DNA from: Nisaea nitritireducens | GTDB lineage: Bacteria; Pseudomonadota; Alphaproteobacteria; Thalassobaculales; Thalassobaculaceae | Assembly (NCBI RefSeq): GCF_014904795.1 | Contig: NZ_JACZFS010000016.1 | Span: 1-64,000 of the forward strand | Length of the DNA: 64,000 bases | Direction: 5' to 3' | Notes under the pieces: generated by a model | The model's input: the letters and a program-made list of their open reading frames with translations, nothing else | Database searches by the model: none | What the model was told of the DNA's origin: nothing | Made by a program: the position numbers and the translations under genes | Shown: piece by piece, positions 33,836 to 44,813 of the stretch | Layout of the letters: each line of letters begins with the position of its first letter | How positions within the stretch are numbered: position 1 is the first letter of the stretch

Positions 33836-34081
33836 TCAGCTCCGATCCTCCGGCGGCAATGCCTTATTCTTCAGAGACTTAACAAACCCTACAGGATCCT
33901 GAATCGGGTCATGCTCTGCAGCCGCGTCCCGCATGGACTCACTGATCTGACGTCCAGCATTATCCAGTTTGGGCTTCGCCCGCGTATAGACTTCCGCGGC
34001 AATATCCGTTGCCCGTTGCTGGACTTCGGGATTCTGCACAATCCGCCGGGCCGCCGCCCACAGAAGACCTTTACCGATCAT
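33836..34081 (-). CDS. Small helical hypothetical protein
   Basis: An 81-residue, largely alpha-helical protein (MIGKGLLWAAARRIVQNPEV, then AAEVYTRAKPKLDNAGRQIS) with a charged C-terminus ending ALPPEDRS. GGAGGGAGC upstream of the ATG is a good ribosome site. It lies 30 bases beyond the class II aldolase start region in the same orientation, after it in transcription order. The amphipathic N-terminus might associate with membranes. No family recognised. The 176 bases upstream toward 33659 are AT-rich and hold no gene. Confidence 0.6.
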   Translation of the reverse strand: MIGKGLLWAAARRIVQNPEVQQRATDIAAEVYTRAKPKLDNAGRQISESMRDAAAEHDPIQDPVGFVKSLKNKALPPEDRS

Positions 34082-34111
34082 TGAACCGCTCCCTCCTCTT
34101 CCGAGCCCGGA

Positions 34112-34783
34112 TCAGCGTCCACCATAACCGGTGACACCGAATTTCGTGGCGACTTTTTCGATCTCTTCATCTGGAAGGATCGCCGGCTGCCCGATCTGCA
34201 ATGCCCGCCAATACATGGCCGCGAGAGTTTCCGCTTCCATGGTCAAAGCCAAAGTGCGCTCAAGAGTTGGCCCGAGCACGATCAGGCCGTGATTCCCGAG
34301 CAGGCAGGCCTTGCGCCCGTCCAGCGCTGTCAGCGCATGGTCGGACAATTCCTGGGTGCCATAAGTGGCATATGGGGCACAGCGGATCGTCGGACCACCG
34401 AAAAGCGCGATCATGTAGTGAAAGGCCGGGATCTCCCGGTGCAGGCAGGCCAGCGTGGTCGCGAACATGCCGTGGGTATGAACGATGGCTCCCGCATCCG
34501 GACGGGCCCGCATGATATCGAGATGAAAGCGCCATTCGCTGGACGGCTTGTGCTTGCCGTCCACGTTTCCTTCCAGGTCCATCCGGACGATATCTTCCGG
34601 CGTCAGCCTGTCGTAGCGGATGCTGGAGGGCGTCATGAAGAAGCCTTCCGCCGGATCTTCCCCGCAACGCACGCTGACATTCCCGGAGGTGCCCTGGTTC
34701 AGGCCCATCTCGTTCATGTTCAGGCAGGTGTCGATGACTTCCTGCCGGAGGACGCGTTCAGCCTTACCTATTTTCACAGTCAT
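34112..34783 (-). CDS. Class II aldolase, probable 5-(methylthio)ribulose/5-deoxyribulose-1-phosphate aldolase
   Basis: A 223-residue zinc aldolase of the fuculose-1-phosphate (AraD/FucA) family. The metal histidines are in GAIVHTHGMFATTLACL and LLGNHGLIVLG, the catalytic Glu region is KPSSEWRFHLDI, and the N-terminal phosphate loop is NQGTSGNVSVR. Its ATG shares one base with the mtnA stop (TGATG). In Rhodospirillum rubrum and others an MtnA plus class II aldolase (Ald2) pair forms the DHAP shunt, splitting 5-(methylthio)ribulose-1-phosphate or the deoxy analogue into DHAP and an aldehyde. The same role is inferred here. Confidence 0.85.
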   Translation of the reverse strand: MTVKIGKAERVLRQEVIDTCLNMNEMGLNQGTSGNVSVRCGEDPAEGFFMTPSSIRYDRLTPEDIVRMDLEGNVDGKHKPSSEWRFHLDIMRARPDAGAIVHTHGMFATTLACLHREIPAFHYMIALFGGPTIRCAPYATYGTQELSDHALTALDGRKACLLGNHGLIVLGPTLERTLALTMEAETLAAMYWRALQIGQPAILPDEEIEKVATKFGVTGYGGR

Positions 34784-35892
34784 CAATCCTTGTTCGCCTG
34801 ACGCATTTCCGGGAACAGCCGCAGCAATCCCTCCTCACTCGCTTCCGCCAGCCCCCGTTCAGTCAGCAGGCCGGTGACAAGCCGCGCCGGCGTGACGTCG
34901 AAGGCCGGATTTGCGGCGTTACTCTTCTCCGGCGTAATGGTCACCGTTGCCACCGCACCATCAGGCAGCCGCCCGGTGATCTCGGTTACCTCTCGATGAT
35001 CACGTTCCTCGATCGGAATGTCGCGCACACCGTCCGCGATGGTCCAGTCGATGGTCGGTGACGGCAGGCCGACATAGAACGGTACGCCATTATCGTGGGC
35101 AGCCAGCGCCTTCAGATAGGTGCCGATCTTGTTGCAGACATCGCCCGCGCGCGTCGTCCGGTCCGTGCCTGTGATCACCAGGTCGACCTGCCCATGCTGC
35201 ATATGATGACCACCGGCATTGTCGACGATCACCGTATGCGGCACGCCGTGATTGCCCAGCTCCCAAGCGGTCAGGCTGGCGCCCTGGTTACGCGGCCTGG
35301 TCTCGTCCACCCAGACATGCACCGGAATGCCCCCATCGTGCGCCAGATAGATCGGCGCGGTCGCGGTTCCCCAATCCACCGTCGCCAGCCAGCCGGCGTT
35401 GCAATGGGTCAGGATATTGATGGTCTCGCCGGGCTTCTTGCGGGACTGGATATCCTTGATCACCGCAAGACCGGCCTCACCGATGGAGCGATTGATCTCC
35501 ACATCCTCGTCGCAGATCTCGCCCGCCAGCGCAAAAGCGGCATCCGCCCGCGCGGTCGGCGCCAGGGGAGAGAGCTTTGTGCGTGCGGCATCCAGCGCCC
35601 AGCGAAGGTTAACCGCCGTGGGCCGGGTCTCGTACAGCCGGTCATAGGCATTCGACAGCCCGGCATCGGAGGCATCCTCGCGCATCGCCAGCCACATGCC
35701 GTAAGCAGCCGTCGCCCCGATCAAAGGCGCGCCGCGTACCAGCATCGCCTTGATTGCATGGGCCGCGTCCTTCAGCGTCTCCAGCCGGGTAATCTCGAAC
35801 CGGTGCGGCAGTTTCGTCTGGTCGATGATCTCGACCGCGTTGCCGTCCGGCGCCGGCCAGATCGTGCGATGCGGCTTGCCGTCGATCTTCAT
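34783..35892 (-). CDS. mtnA: S-methyl-5-thioribose-1-phosphate isomerase
   Basis: Isomerises 5-methylthioribose-1-phosphate to the ribulose form in methylthioadenosine salvage; the enzyme is related to eIF2B subunits. The 369-residue product has [14 protein letters not shown], the catalytic Cys in [18 protein letters not shown], and the catalytic Asp in [18 protein letters not shown], where many homologues have GADR. GAGGGAGC precedes the ATG. It is translationally coupled to the aldolase. The phosphorylase or kinase step that feeds it is not in this window. Confidence 0.95.
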   Translation of the reverse strand: MKIDGKPHRTIWPAPDGNAVEIIDQTKLPHRFEITRLETLKDAAHAIKAMLVRGAPLIGATAAYGMWLAMREDASDAGLSNAYDRLYETRPTAVNLRWALDAARTKLSPLAPTARADAAFALAGEICDEDVEINRSIGEAGLAVIKDIQSRKKPGETINILTHCNAGWLATVDWGTATAPIYLAHDGGIPVHVWVDETRPRNQGASLTAWELGNHGVPHTVIVDNAGGHHMQHGQVDLVITGTDRTTRAGDVCNKIGTYLKALAAHDNGVPFYVGLPSPTIDWTIADGVRDIPIEERDHREVTEITGRLPDGAVATVTITPEKSNAANPAFDVTPARLVTGLLTERGLAEASEEGLLRLFPEMRQANKD

Positions 35893-36032
35893 GGCGTCGC
35901 TCCCTCTTGAACCTTCTTCTGAACTGTTTGCCCGCAGCGTGACTCAATGCGGCGGCAATGATAAAACCCCGCCTGTCCGATTGCCATCCCGCATTCGGCA
36001 CCAACACACACAGCAGTCACCCGAGGATACAT

Positions 36033-37331
36033 ATGATCCCGCGCTATTCCCGCCCCGAGATGGTCAAGATCTGGGAGCCCGAGAACAAATTCCGCATCTG
36101 GTTCGAGATCGAGGCGCATGCCTGCGACGCACAGGCCGAACTCGGCGTGATCCCGAAGGAAGCCGCCAAGGCTGTCTGGGAACGCGGCAATTTCGATATC
36201 GACCGGATCGACGAGATCGAGCGCGAGACCAAGCACGATGTCATCGCCTTCCTCACCAATCTCGCCGAATATGTTGGCGACGAAGCCCGCTTCGTGCACC
36301 AGGGCATGACCTCCTCGGACGTCCTCGACACCTGCCTTGCGGTGCAGCTCACCCAGGCGGCAGATCTGCTGCTGGCCGATCTCGACGCTCTACTGGCCGC
36401 GATCAAGCGCCGCGCTTTCGAGCACAAGATGTCCCCGACCGTCGGCCGCAGCCACGGCATCCATGCCGAGCCGCTGACCTTCGGTGTGAAGCTGGCCGGT
36501 TACTATGCCGAATTCGACCGCAACCGGGCCAGGCTGCAGGCTGCCCGGGCTGAAATCGCCACCTGCGCCATTTCCGGCGCCGTCGGCACCTTCGCCAATA
36601 TCGACCCGCGCGTCGAAGAGCATGTGGCCAAAAAGCTCGGCCTCGTTGCCGAGCCGGTATCGACCCAGGTCATCCCGCGCGACCGGCATGCAATGTTCTT
36701 CGCCACCCTCGGGGTCATCGCCAGCTCCGTCGAGCGTCTCGCCACCGAGATCCGGCATCTGCAGCGCACCGAAGTCCGCGAGGCAGAGGAATATTTCTCA
36801 CCGGGCCAGAAGGGCTCGTCGGCCATGCCGCACAAGCGCAACCCGGTGCTGACCGAAAACCTGACCGGCCTCGCCCGTCTGGTCCGCTCCGCCGTTGTCC
36901 CGGCGATGGAGAATGTCGCGCTCTGGCATGAGCGGGACATCTCCCACTCCTCCGTCGAGCGGATGATCGGCCCGGACTCCACTGTGACGCTTGATTTCGC
37001 CCTCGCCCGCCTGACCAGTGTGGTGGACAAACTGCTGATCTACCCGGAAGGCATGCAGGCCAATCTCGACCAGCTCGGCGGTCTGGTTCACTCCCAGCGC
37101 GTTCTGCTCGGCCTGACCCAGGCCGGCATGAGCCGGGAAGACGCCTATCAGGCGGTACAGCGCAATGCGATGCCGGTCTGGCTGGAAGGCAAGGACTTCC
37201 TGACCCTTCTGAAGTCCGACGATGCAGTGACCGCGCTTCTTGACGCCAGTGCGCTCGAATCCCTATTCGACCTCGGCTACCACACCAAGCATGTGGAGAC
37301 GATCTTCAACCGGGTGTTCGGCGAAAGCTGA
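36033..37331 (+). CDS. purB: Adenylosuccinate lyase
   Basis: Catalyses fumarate release from SAICAR and from adenylosuccinate in purine synthesis. The 432-residue product has the fumarase/aspartase signature SSAMPHKRNPVLTENL, the HQGMTSSDVLDTC loop near residue 87 and VGRSHGIHAEPLTFG. The start at 36033, after CCGAGGATAC, matches the family beginning MIPRYSRPEMVKIWE; a longer upstream frame is shadow. The gene is divergent from mtnA and lies about 7.5 kb from the rest of the purine genes. A terminator follows. Confidence 0.97.
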   Translation: MIPRYSRPEMVKIWEPENKFRIWFEIEAHACDAQAELGVIPKEAAKAVWERGNFDIDRIDEIERETKHDVIAFLTNLAEYVGDEARFVHQGMTSSDVLDTCLAVQLTQAADLLLADLDALLAAIKRRAFEHKMSPTVGRSHGIHAEPLTFGVKLAGYYAEFDRNRARLQAARAEIATCAISGAVGTFANIDPRVEEHVAKKLGLVAEPVSTQVIPRDRHAMFFATLGVIASSVERLATEIRHLQRTEVREAEEYFSPGQKGSSAMPHKRNPVLTENLTGLARLVRSAVVPAMENVALWHERDISHSSVERMIGPDSTVTLDFALARLTSVVDKLLIYPEGMQANLDQLGGLVHSQRVLLGLTQAGMSREDAYQAVQRNAMPVWLEGKDFLTLLKSDDAVTALLDASALESLFDLGYHTKHVETIFNRVFGES

Positions 37332-37356
37332 ACCGCCTGGAACATCGACAATAAAA

Positions 37357-37386
37357 AACGGCGCCTCAACGGGCGCCGTTTTCTTT
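37357..37386. terminator. Bidirectional terminator between purB and the ATPase inhibitor gene
   Basis: Arms AACGGCGCC (37357-37365) and GGCGCCGTT (37372-37380), preceded by A6 and followed by TTCTTTT. It serves convergent genes ending at 37331 and 37412. Confidence 0.85.
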
Positions 37387-37411
37387 TCTGCTGCTCGAAA
37401 CGAAGTGCTTA

Positions 37412-37738
37412 TCAGCCCTCGGTCTTGATCTGCTGCAGCGCGACTTCCATAAGCTCGTCGAGCTTATGGCGGATACGGTGCTCGGAAAGATCCGCACCGG
37501 TGCCTTCGACGCTCTTCAGAATGAACTCGACGACATCGTCGACGCCCGGCTTTTCCATGTCGGCCACAACGACTTCCTTGGCGAAGGCAGCCGCATCGTC
37601 ACCGGTCTTGCCGAGGAATTCCTCGGCGACCCAGAGGCCCAGAAGCTTGTTACGGCGAGCGCTGGCCTTGAAACCAAGTTCGGAATCGTGCGCGAACTTT
37701 GCTTCTTCGCCCTTTTGGCGTTTGTCGAAACCTGACAT
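37412..37738 (-). CDS. F1F0-ATPase inhibitor zeta subunit (DUF1476)
   Basis: A 108-residue DUF1476 protein. In Paracoccus this zeta subunit inserts its N-terminus into F1 and blocks ATP hydrolysis. The N-terminal inhibitory segment MSGFDKRQKGEEAKFAHD is present, followed by the helical core KLLGLWVAEEFLGKTGDDAA and DLSEHRIRHKLDELMEVALQ. I chose the ATG at 37738 because the inhibitory start is conserved; the longer frame upstream is not. The family is confined to alphaproteobacteria, which supports the assignment of the organism. Confidence 0.93.
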   Translation of the reverse strand: MSGFDKRQKGEEAKFAHDSELGFKASARRNKLLGLWVAEEFLGKTGDDAAAFAKEVVVADMEKPGVDDVVEFILKSVEGTGADLSEHRIRHKLDELMEVALQQIKTEG

Positions 37739-37934
37739 TGGTGAGTACCCCTTCGTCTCTTTCCCGTACTGAACACAAACCGGCCGACTCGTCGGTCCTC
37801 GGCATGGCGCAGTGTCTTGAATGCGGCGGCAATCTATCAGGCCCGGCATCCTCTGTTAACTGGCAGATTGCCGCAATTCAGGCGGTTGTCAAAAAATGTT
37901 TCAGTGATCTGTTACCCGGCGTAGGGTCTCGGCC

Positions 37935-38690
37935 ATGTGCACCCTCGTTATCTTGCGCCGTCCCGGTCATTTCTGGCCGGTTCTGATCGCCGCCAATCGC
38001 GATGAAATGCAATCCCGGTCCTGGCGGGCACCAGCCCGCCACTGGCCTGACAGATCGCATATCGTCGCTGGCCTCGACGAATTGAGCCGCGGCTCCTGGC
38101 TCGGCGTGAACGATCATGGCCTAGCCGCAGGAATCCTGAACCGACAGGGTTCGCTTGGGCCTGCGGAGGGCAAACGCAGCCGTGGCGAAATCGTGCTCGA
38201 AGCACTGGACCATGCGGAGGCCGAGGCTGCCGCCAAGGCGCTTGGCGAGCTGGACGGCACCAGTTATCGCAGTTTCAACATGCTGATCGCGGATGCGGAA
38301 AAGGCTTTCTGGCTCCGCAACGAAGCAACGGAAGACGGCGAAATTGATGTCTTCGAAGTTCCCGAAGGTGTCTCGGTTTTCACCGCTTTCGACGTCAATG
38401 ATCCGGCCAGCCCCCGGGTGCGACGGGCCTTGCCGCGCTTCCGAATCGCAACGGCACCGGATCCGGACAATGACGACTGGCAGGACTGGGAAAAACTCCT
38501 GGCGGACCGGACACGGGCGACAGCAGACGAATACGGCTCGGCCATCAACCTGGATAACGGCGCCGGATTCGCCACCGTATCTTCATCCCTGATCGCCTTG
38601 CCGGGTGATCCGGGCCGCAATCCGGTCTGGCGCTTCGCAGGCGGTCCGCCGGACGAGACCGCTTTCTCTCCCGTTGATCTATCGGACTAG
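37935..38690 (+). CDS. NRDE (TANGO2-like) family protein
   Basis: A 251-residue protein with the N-terminal Cys-2 start MCTLVILRRPGH and the name-giving motif IAANRDEMQSR near residue 19, followed by SRGSWLGVNDHGLAAGILNR and LNMLIADAEKAFW-like segments. The family includes mammalian TANGO2, linked to lipid or acyl-CoA handling and possibly haem trafficking; it has an Ntn-hydrolase-like fold. Function in bacteria is not settled. It ends 4 bases before the TetR start, so the two are probably co-transcribed. Confidence 0.88.
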   Translation: MCTLVILRRPGHFWPVLIAANRDEMQSRSWRAPARHWPDRSHIVAGLDELSRGSWLGVNDHGLAAGILNRQGSLGPAEGKRSRGEIVLEALDHAEAEAAAKALGELDGTSYRSFNMLIADAEKAFWLRNEATEDGEIDVFEVPEGVSVFTAFDVNDPASPRVRRALPRFRIATAPDPDNDDWQDWEKLLADRTRATADEYGSAINLDNGAGFATVSSSLIALPGDPGRNPVWRFAGGPPDETAFSPVDLSD

Positions 38691-38694
38691 GCCT

Positions 38695-39414
38695 ATGGCC
38701 CGGGAGAAACCCGCCAAACGCAAAGCGAAGAGTGTGCCGCTGTCCAGCGATGCCATCATCGCCGCCGCCATCGATCTGCTTGACCGCGAGGGACTGGACA
38801 ATTTCTCCATCCGCAACATCGCCAAGGCTCTGGGCGTCTATCCCACCGCGCTCTACTGGCATGTCCCGAACCGCCATCACCTGATCGCCAGGCTGATCGC
38901 AGCCCTGTTCGCCGATGTGCTTCCAGAACCGGATCCCGACTGGCAGGTCTGGCTGAAGACCCTGTTCCGGCGTTACCGGAATGTGGTGCGCGCGCATCCG
39001 AACATATCCCCTCTGATCGGGGGACATCTGGTCTCCAGTGCGAGCGCCGACCTGAAACTGGTCGAAGGCATTCTTGCCACCCTCGCCCGGGCCGGTTTCG
39101 CGGGAGAGGATCTGGTATCCGCCTATAATGCCGTGATTACCGGCCTGTGCGGCTATGCCACCCAGGAGTTCGCCCATGTCTTCCCCGATCCGGACGGCGA
39201 TCTGAAAGCGTCCCTCACGGCCAGCGTTGAAGGTGCCGATCCCGCGCTTTACCCGACCCTGGCCGCGGAACGTCACCTGCTGCTGAACCGGGCGCTGGTA
39301 CTGCGCTGGCAGAATGGAACCGAGTCTTCGCTGGAGCCCGGCTTCGAGATGTTTACGGACGCTCTGATCGCCGGTCTGGCGCAAAAAGTTCACCGCGACG
39401 GCAATCTCGAATAG
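38695..39414 (+). CDS. TetR-family transcriptional regulator
   Basis: A 239-residue TetR-type repressor. The DNA-binding domain spans about residues 17-63: AIIAAAIDLLDREGLDNFSI, then NIAKALGVYPTALYWHVPNR, with the usual YWH recognition-helix end. The remainder is a helical ligand-binding domain resembling TetR_C. It has a basic N-terminus (AREKPAKRKAKS). The ATG at 38695 lies 4 bases beyond the NRDE stop. A perfect palindrome lies 5 bases after its own stop and 25 bases before the class III aminotransferase, the probable target. Confidence 0.9.
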   Translation: MAREKPAKRKAKSVPLSSDAIIAAAIDLLDREGLDNFSIRNIAKALGVYPTALYWHVPNRHHLIARLIAALFADVLPEPDPDWQVWLKTLFRRYRNVVRAHPNISPLIGGHLVSSASADLKLVEGILATLARAGFAGEDLVSAYNAVITGLCGYATQEFAHVFPDPDGDLKASLTASVEGADPALYPTLAAERHLLLNRALVLRWQNGTESSLEPGFEMFTDALIAGLAQKVHRDGNLE

Positions 39415-39418
39415 CTTC

Positions 39419-39437
39419 TATTGTACACCGTACAATA
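39419..39437. promoter_or_regulatory. Operator-like palindrome before the class III aminotransferase
   Basis: TATTGTAC (39419-39426), a 3-base spacer, then GTACAATA (39430-39437): a perfect 8-bp inverted repeat, the usual size for a TetR-family site. It lies between the regulator stop and the aminotransferase start and overlaps an AT-rich TACAATAATAT stretch that could be a -10 element. Binding would repress the aminotransferase, and through it perhaps readthrough into the thiC leader. Confidence 0.55.
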
Positions 39438-39461
39438 ATATGATTTCCTTCGCTCCTGAGC

Positions 39462-40871
39462 ATGATCCACATTCAGAATCAGGAGCGGGCAGTGGCGGCT
39501 GAAACCAACGAAAACGGCGGAACATTTGGCAGCCACGGCGGGCCGATCGACGTTTTCTACATGCCGGAAGGCAGCAAGCGACACCCGACCGTCTCACACG
39601 GCAAAGGCGTCTGGATCTGGGATACCGAGGGAAGACAATATCTGGATGCATGCTGCGGACCGGTGGCAACCAATCTCGGCCACGGCAACGAACGCGTCAT
39701 CGCCGCCATGACCGATCAGGCGCATAAAATCTGTTTTGCCGGCCGGCAGCATTTCGAGAACCAACCCAATATCGATCTCGCCAATCTCGTTTCTGAACAT
39801 GCGGGCCCCGGCTTCGAGCGTGTCTTCGTCTGCTCTGGCGGATCTGAAGCGAACGAAGCCGCCATCAAGCTGGCAAGACAGTACGCCATCTCTCAGGGCG
39901 AGACCGCGCGCTGCAAGGTGCTGGGCCGCGACCCCGGCTATCACGGCTCCACACTCGGCGCCGCCGCGATCAGTGGCGACCCGGCCTCCGAAGCATTGTT
40001 CTCCGGCATGATGAAAGTGATGCCGAAAGTGCCGGCGCCCTTCAATTACCGGCTGCCGGACAATCACGACGCCGACAGTTATGCCCGGCATGCCGCCGCG
40101 ATGCTGGAACAAGCCATCCTTGAGGAAGGCCCGGAAACGGTGCTGGCCTTCATCATGGAGCCTGTCGGGGGCCTCGCCACCGGTGCGTTGGTTGCACCCG
40201 ACCATTACTACAAAGCGGTGCGGGACATCTGCACCAAGCATGGCGTGCTGCTGATCTATGACGAGGTGATGTGCGGCGCCGGGCGCACCGGGACTTTCCT
40301 GTGCGCCGATCATTGGCCCGATGCGAAACCGGACATGATCACCCTGGCCAAGGGTATCGCGGCCGGCTACACGCCGCTCGGCCTGGTGCTGGCACCGGCC
40401 GCCATGGTCGAAGCCGTCACCCGCACGGGCGGCTTTATGCACGGCCATACCTATGTCGCCAATCCGCTGAGCTGCGCCGTCGGTCATGCAGTGGTGAGCG
40501 AGCTGGTCGACAACGATCTGATGACAAATGCGACGAAAATGGGAGAGCGCCTGCGGGCCGGCTTGCGCGATCTGCAGACCCGAAGCGGTATTCTAGGCGA
40601 TGTTCGCGGCCTCGGCCTGCTGAACGCCATCGAGATCGTGCGCGATAAGGAGACGAAGGAAATCCTGCCGGCCTCCCGGCAGGCTCTCTCACGGATGATC
40701 GAGATCGGCATGCAGCATGGCCTGCTGCTCTATTCCCGGCGCACGGCGAACGGCAAATACGGCGAATGGCTGATGGTGACCCCGCCCCTCACCGTCACCG
40801 ACGACGAAGTGGATGAAATCGTCAGCCGCCTCGGCAAGACCCTCGCAACCTTCGAAAGTGAGCTGGATTAA
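39462..40871 (+). CDS. Class III aminotransferase (omega-amino acid type)
   Basis: A 469-residue fold-type I PLP enzyme of class III, the group containing omega-amino acid:pyruvate, taurine and 4-aminobutyrate transaminases. The motifs are VFVCSGGSEANEAAIKLAR near residue 125, the Asp in LLIYDEVMCGAGRTGTF and the PLP Lys in ITLAKGIAAGYTPLGL at about residue 299. An alternative start is the ATG at the third or later codons of the same frame; no strong ribosome site is seen. It is preceded by TetR and an operator-like palindrome, suggesting induction by its amine substrate, which is unknown. Confidence 0.9.
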   Translation: MIHIQNQERAVAAETNENGGTFGSHGGPIDVFYMPEGSKRHPTVSHGKGVWIWDTEGRQYLDACCGPVATNLGHGNERVIAAMTDQAHKICFAGRQHFENQPNIDLANLVSEHAGPGFERVFVCSGGSEANEAAIKLARQYAISQGETARCKVLGRDPGYHGSTLGAAAISGDPASEALFSGMMKVMPKVPAPFNYRLPDNHDADSYARHAAAMLEQAILEEGPETVLAFIMEPVGGLATGALVAPDHYYKAVRDICTKHGVLLIYDEVMCGAGRTGTFLCADHWPDAKPDMITLAKGIAAGYTPLGLVLAPAAMVEAVTRTGGFMHGHTYVANPLSCAVGHAVVSELVDNDLMTNATKMGERLRAGLRDLQTRSGILGDVRGLGLLNAIEIVRDKETKEILPASRQALSRMIEIGMQHGLLLYSRRTANGKYGEWLMVTPPLTVTDDEVDEIVSRLGKTLATFESELD

Positions 40872-40908
40872 CCCTTTTCATCGGGATGGTTCCCGCCTAG
40901 GCTTCACG

Positions 40909-40996
40909 TATTCCAAGGGGTGCCCGTACGGGCTGAGAGGCATTGCGCCGACCCTTCGAACCTGATCCGGGTCATGCCGGCGTAGGGATGGAAACG
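40909..40996 (+). ncRNA. TPP riboswitch (THI element)
   Basis: All conserved blocks of the thiamine pyrophosphate aptamer are present: GGGGTGCCC, the pyrimidine-sensor GGCTGAGAGG at 40931-40940, ACCCTTCGAACCTGATC at 40951-40967 and the closing GGCGTAGGGATGG near 40979-40991. It begins about 38 bases after the aminotransferase stop and ends about 87 bases before thiC, which it should repress when TPP is high. Confidence 0.95.
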
Positions 40997-41004
40997 CGTT
41001 ACTG

Positions 41005-42891
<1,887 letters not shown>

Positions 42892-42892
42892 A

Positions 42893-42929
42893 CAGAGCCG
42901 GGCCCCGGCGAAAACGGGGCCCGGCTCTG
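42893..42929. terminator. 15-bp hairpin between convergent thiC and chemoreceptor genes
   Basis: CAGAGCCGGGCCCCG (42893-42907) and CGGGGCCCGGCTCTG (42915-42929) are perfectly complementary around a 7-base loop. There is no T-run, so termination may rely on the strength of the stem or on another factor. Confidence 0.6.
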
Positions 42930-42933
42930 CCGG

Positions 42934-44436
42934 TTACATGGCCCGGACTTTATCCAAGAACCCATCAACCTGCCCGTTCAGGCCATCGGCCTGTTCCGAG
43001 AGAGTGCGCGCATATTCCAGCACATTCGTAGCCGAATTCCCGCTTGCCTCGGTCGCCTGGGCGACACCGCTGATATTGACGGAAACCTCCTGCGTGGCAG
43101 CGGATTGCTCCTCGACCGCGCTGGAAATCGACGTGCCTATCTCATTCACCTTGGCAATGATGTTGGCGATCTCGCCGATCGATTCTGCCGTTGTGTTCGT
43201 GGAGTCCTGAATTTCCTTGATCTGCTGGGCGATTTCGTCGGTCGCTTTTGCAGTCTGGTTGGCCAGGCTCTTCACTTCGGAAGCCACAACCGCAAAGCCC
43301 TTCCCGGCTTCACCAGCCCGGGCAGCCTCGATGGTGGCATTGAGCGCCAGCAGATTTGTCTGCTCCGCGATATCGGCAATGATCATGGTCACTTCGCCGA
43401 CTTTCTGGGCGGCAGCGAGCAGATCGCTCACCATCTTTTCCGATTTACCTGCCGCATCGACGGCACTGCCGACTGCGCGGGTCGACTCTGAAATTTGACG
43501 CGCAATCTCGCCCACCGATGCAGACAGCTCCTCCGTCGCCGAAGAAACCGTGGCGGTCTGCTGATTTGTCTGCTCCGCGTTGGCCGCCAGCGACTGCGCG
43601 GTCACTTCCATATCGCCCGCAGAGGACGAGACAGCCTCAACAGCCCGTTTGACGCCTTCCTCGAATGCTTTGGCCAGTTCGGCATTCTGACGTTTCCGGC
43701 CGGTAATGTCGGTGGCGAACTTGACGACTTTAATCGGACGTCCATTCGGATCGAAAACCGGATTATAGGACGCCTCGATCCAGACTTCCTTGCCGTCTTT
43801 TCCAAACCGTTTGTATTGCCCGGCCTGAAACTCGCCGTTCGCAAGCTTTGTCCAGAAATCGCGGTATTCCGCAGAGTCCCGAACGCCCTTCTCAACAAAC
43901 ATGCTGTGATGTTTGCCGGCAATCTCCTCGAGCTTGTAGCCCAGGGTCGTCAGGAAGTTCTGGTTTGCCGTTATGATCGTCCCGTCGAGATGAAACTCGA
44001 TCACCGCCTGAGAACGGTCGATGGCTGCAACTTTGCCAACAAGATCCGCATGTTCCATCGTCTTGGCAGTGATATCGGTGGCGTATTTGACGACTTTGTA
44101 CGGGATGCCCCGCCCGTTCAGCAGAGGATTGTAGGAGGCCTCAATCCAGATTTCTTTTCCGCCCTTGCCGTATCGCTTGTACTGCGCCTGCTGGAATTCG
44201 CCACGACCAAGCTTTTGCCAGAACTCTTTGTAAGCGGGAGTCTTGCTTTCCTCGGGGTCGACAAAAATACTGTGGTGCTTGCCGACAACCTCGGTGAGCT
44301 CGTAGCCTACCGCCTTCAAAAAATTCTGGTTGGCGGTGATGATCGTGCCATCCAGTTTAAACTCGATTGATGCCTGCGATTTATCCAGAGCTGCCAGTTT
44401 TGCTGCAGCATCGCCGCCAAAAACCATGATCGACAT
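42934..44436 (-). CDS. Soluble methyl-accepting chemotaxis protein with two PAS domains
   Basis: A 500-residue chemoreceptor with no transmembrane helix. Two nearly identical PAS domains (about 15-125 and 138-248) are followed by the coiled signalling domain with the hairpin tip [20 protein letters not shown] and [18 protein letters not shown]. The first PAS has [16 protein letters not shown] and the second [16 protein letters not shown], so they arose by recent duplication. By analogy with Aer-type receptors they could sense redox or energy state, but bound cofactor is unknown. No che genes are adjacent. The start is supported by AGGATGAAG upstream of the ATG. Confidence 0.93.
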   Translation of the reverse strand: MSIMVFGGDAAAKLAALDKSQASIEFKLDGTIITANQNFLKAVGYELTEVVGKHHSIFVDPEESKTPAYKEFWQKLGRGEFQQAQYKRYGKGGKEIWIEASYNPLLNGRGIPYKVVKYATDITAKTMEHADLVGKVAAIDRSQAVIEFHLDGTIITANQNFLTTLGYKLEEIAGKHHSMFVEKGVRDSAEYRDFWTKLANGEFQAGQYKRFGKDGKEVWIEASYNPVFDPNGRPIKVVKFATDITGRKRQNAELAKAFEEGVKRAVEAVSSSAGDMEVTAQSLAANAEQTNQQTATVSSATEELSASVGEIARQISESTRAVGSAVDAAGKSEKMVSDLLAAAQKVGEVTMIIADIAEQTNLLALNATIEAARAGEAGKGFAVVASEVKSLANQTAKATDEIAQQIKEIQDSTNTTAESIGEIANIIAKVNEIGTSISSAVEEQSAATQEVSVNISGVAQATEASGNSATNVLEYARTLSEQADGLNGQVDGFLDKVRAM

Positions 44437-44545
44437 TTTGCTTCATCCTGATGTCATAGGTATTAACTGCCTGGAGAAATAGTCCGGAAAATGTGAATAA
44501 AATTCTAATCAGAAGCCCGTAAAATTGAGCCCTGACATGCTCAAA

Positions 44546-44575
44546 TTGCATGGCCCCCTTCAGCCGGATCTATAA
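44546..44575 (+). promoter_or_regulatory. Candidate promoter upstream of purC
   Basis: TTGCAT at about 44546 and TATAAT at about 44570 are separated by roughly 19 bases, slightly wide for sigma-70. Just upstream, TTGAGC and GCTCAA form a 6-bp inverted repeat. The 377-base gap 44437-44813 between the divergent chemoreceptor and purC holds these elements and otherwise a long GC-rich leader; overlapping frames there have no support. Confidence 0.35.
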
Positions 44576-44813
44576 TGTCCGGACAATGCTCGAACGGACG
44601 CACCACCCACTTCCGAATGGCCAGCCGGCTCGCCGGTCGCACAATGCGGGCACTCCGACCGGAGACGGCCAGGAACGAGCCAAGCTGTCGGCCCGCTTCC
44701 CTGATTGTGTTTGCTCGACCTTATGGTTATATGGAGCGCGTATTTCCTGCCGCTGTGGTGTGCAGGCTCTCCGCATCCCGGAAATTGACCGCCAGACAAC
44801 AGGCGGGGAACCC

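Noticed and set aside
44550-44813. An N-terminal extension of purC
   Set aside because: The open frame continues upstream, but the extension is not family-like and the ATG at 44814 has a good ribosome site and the conserved start.
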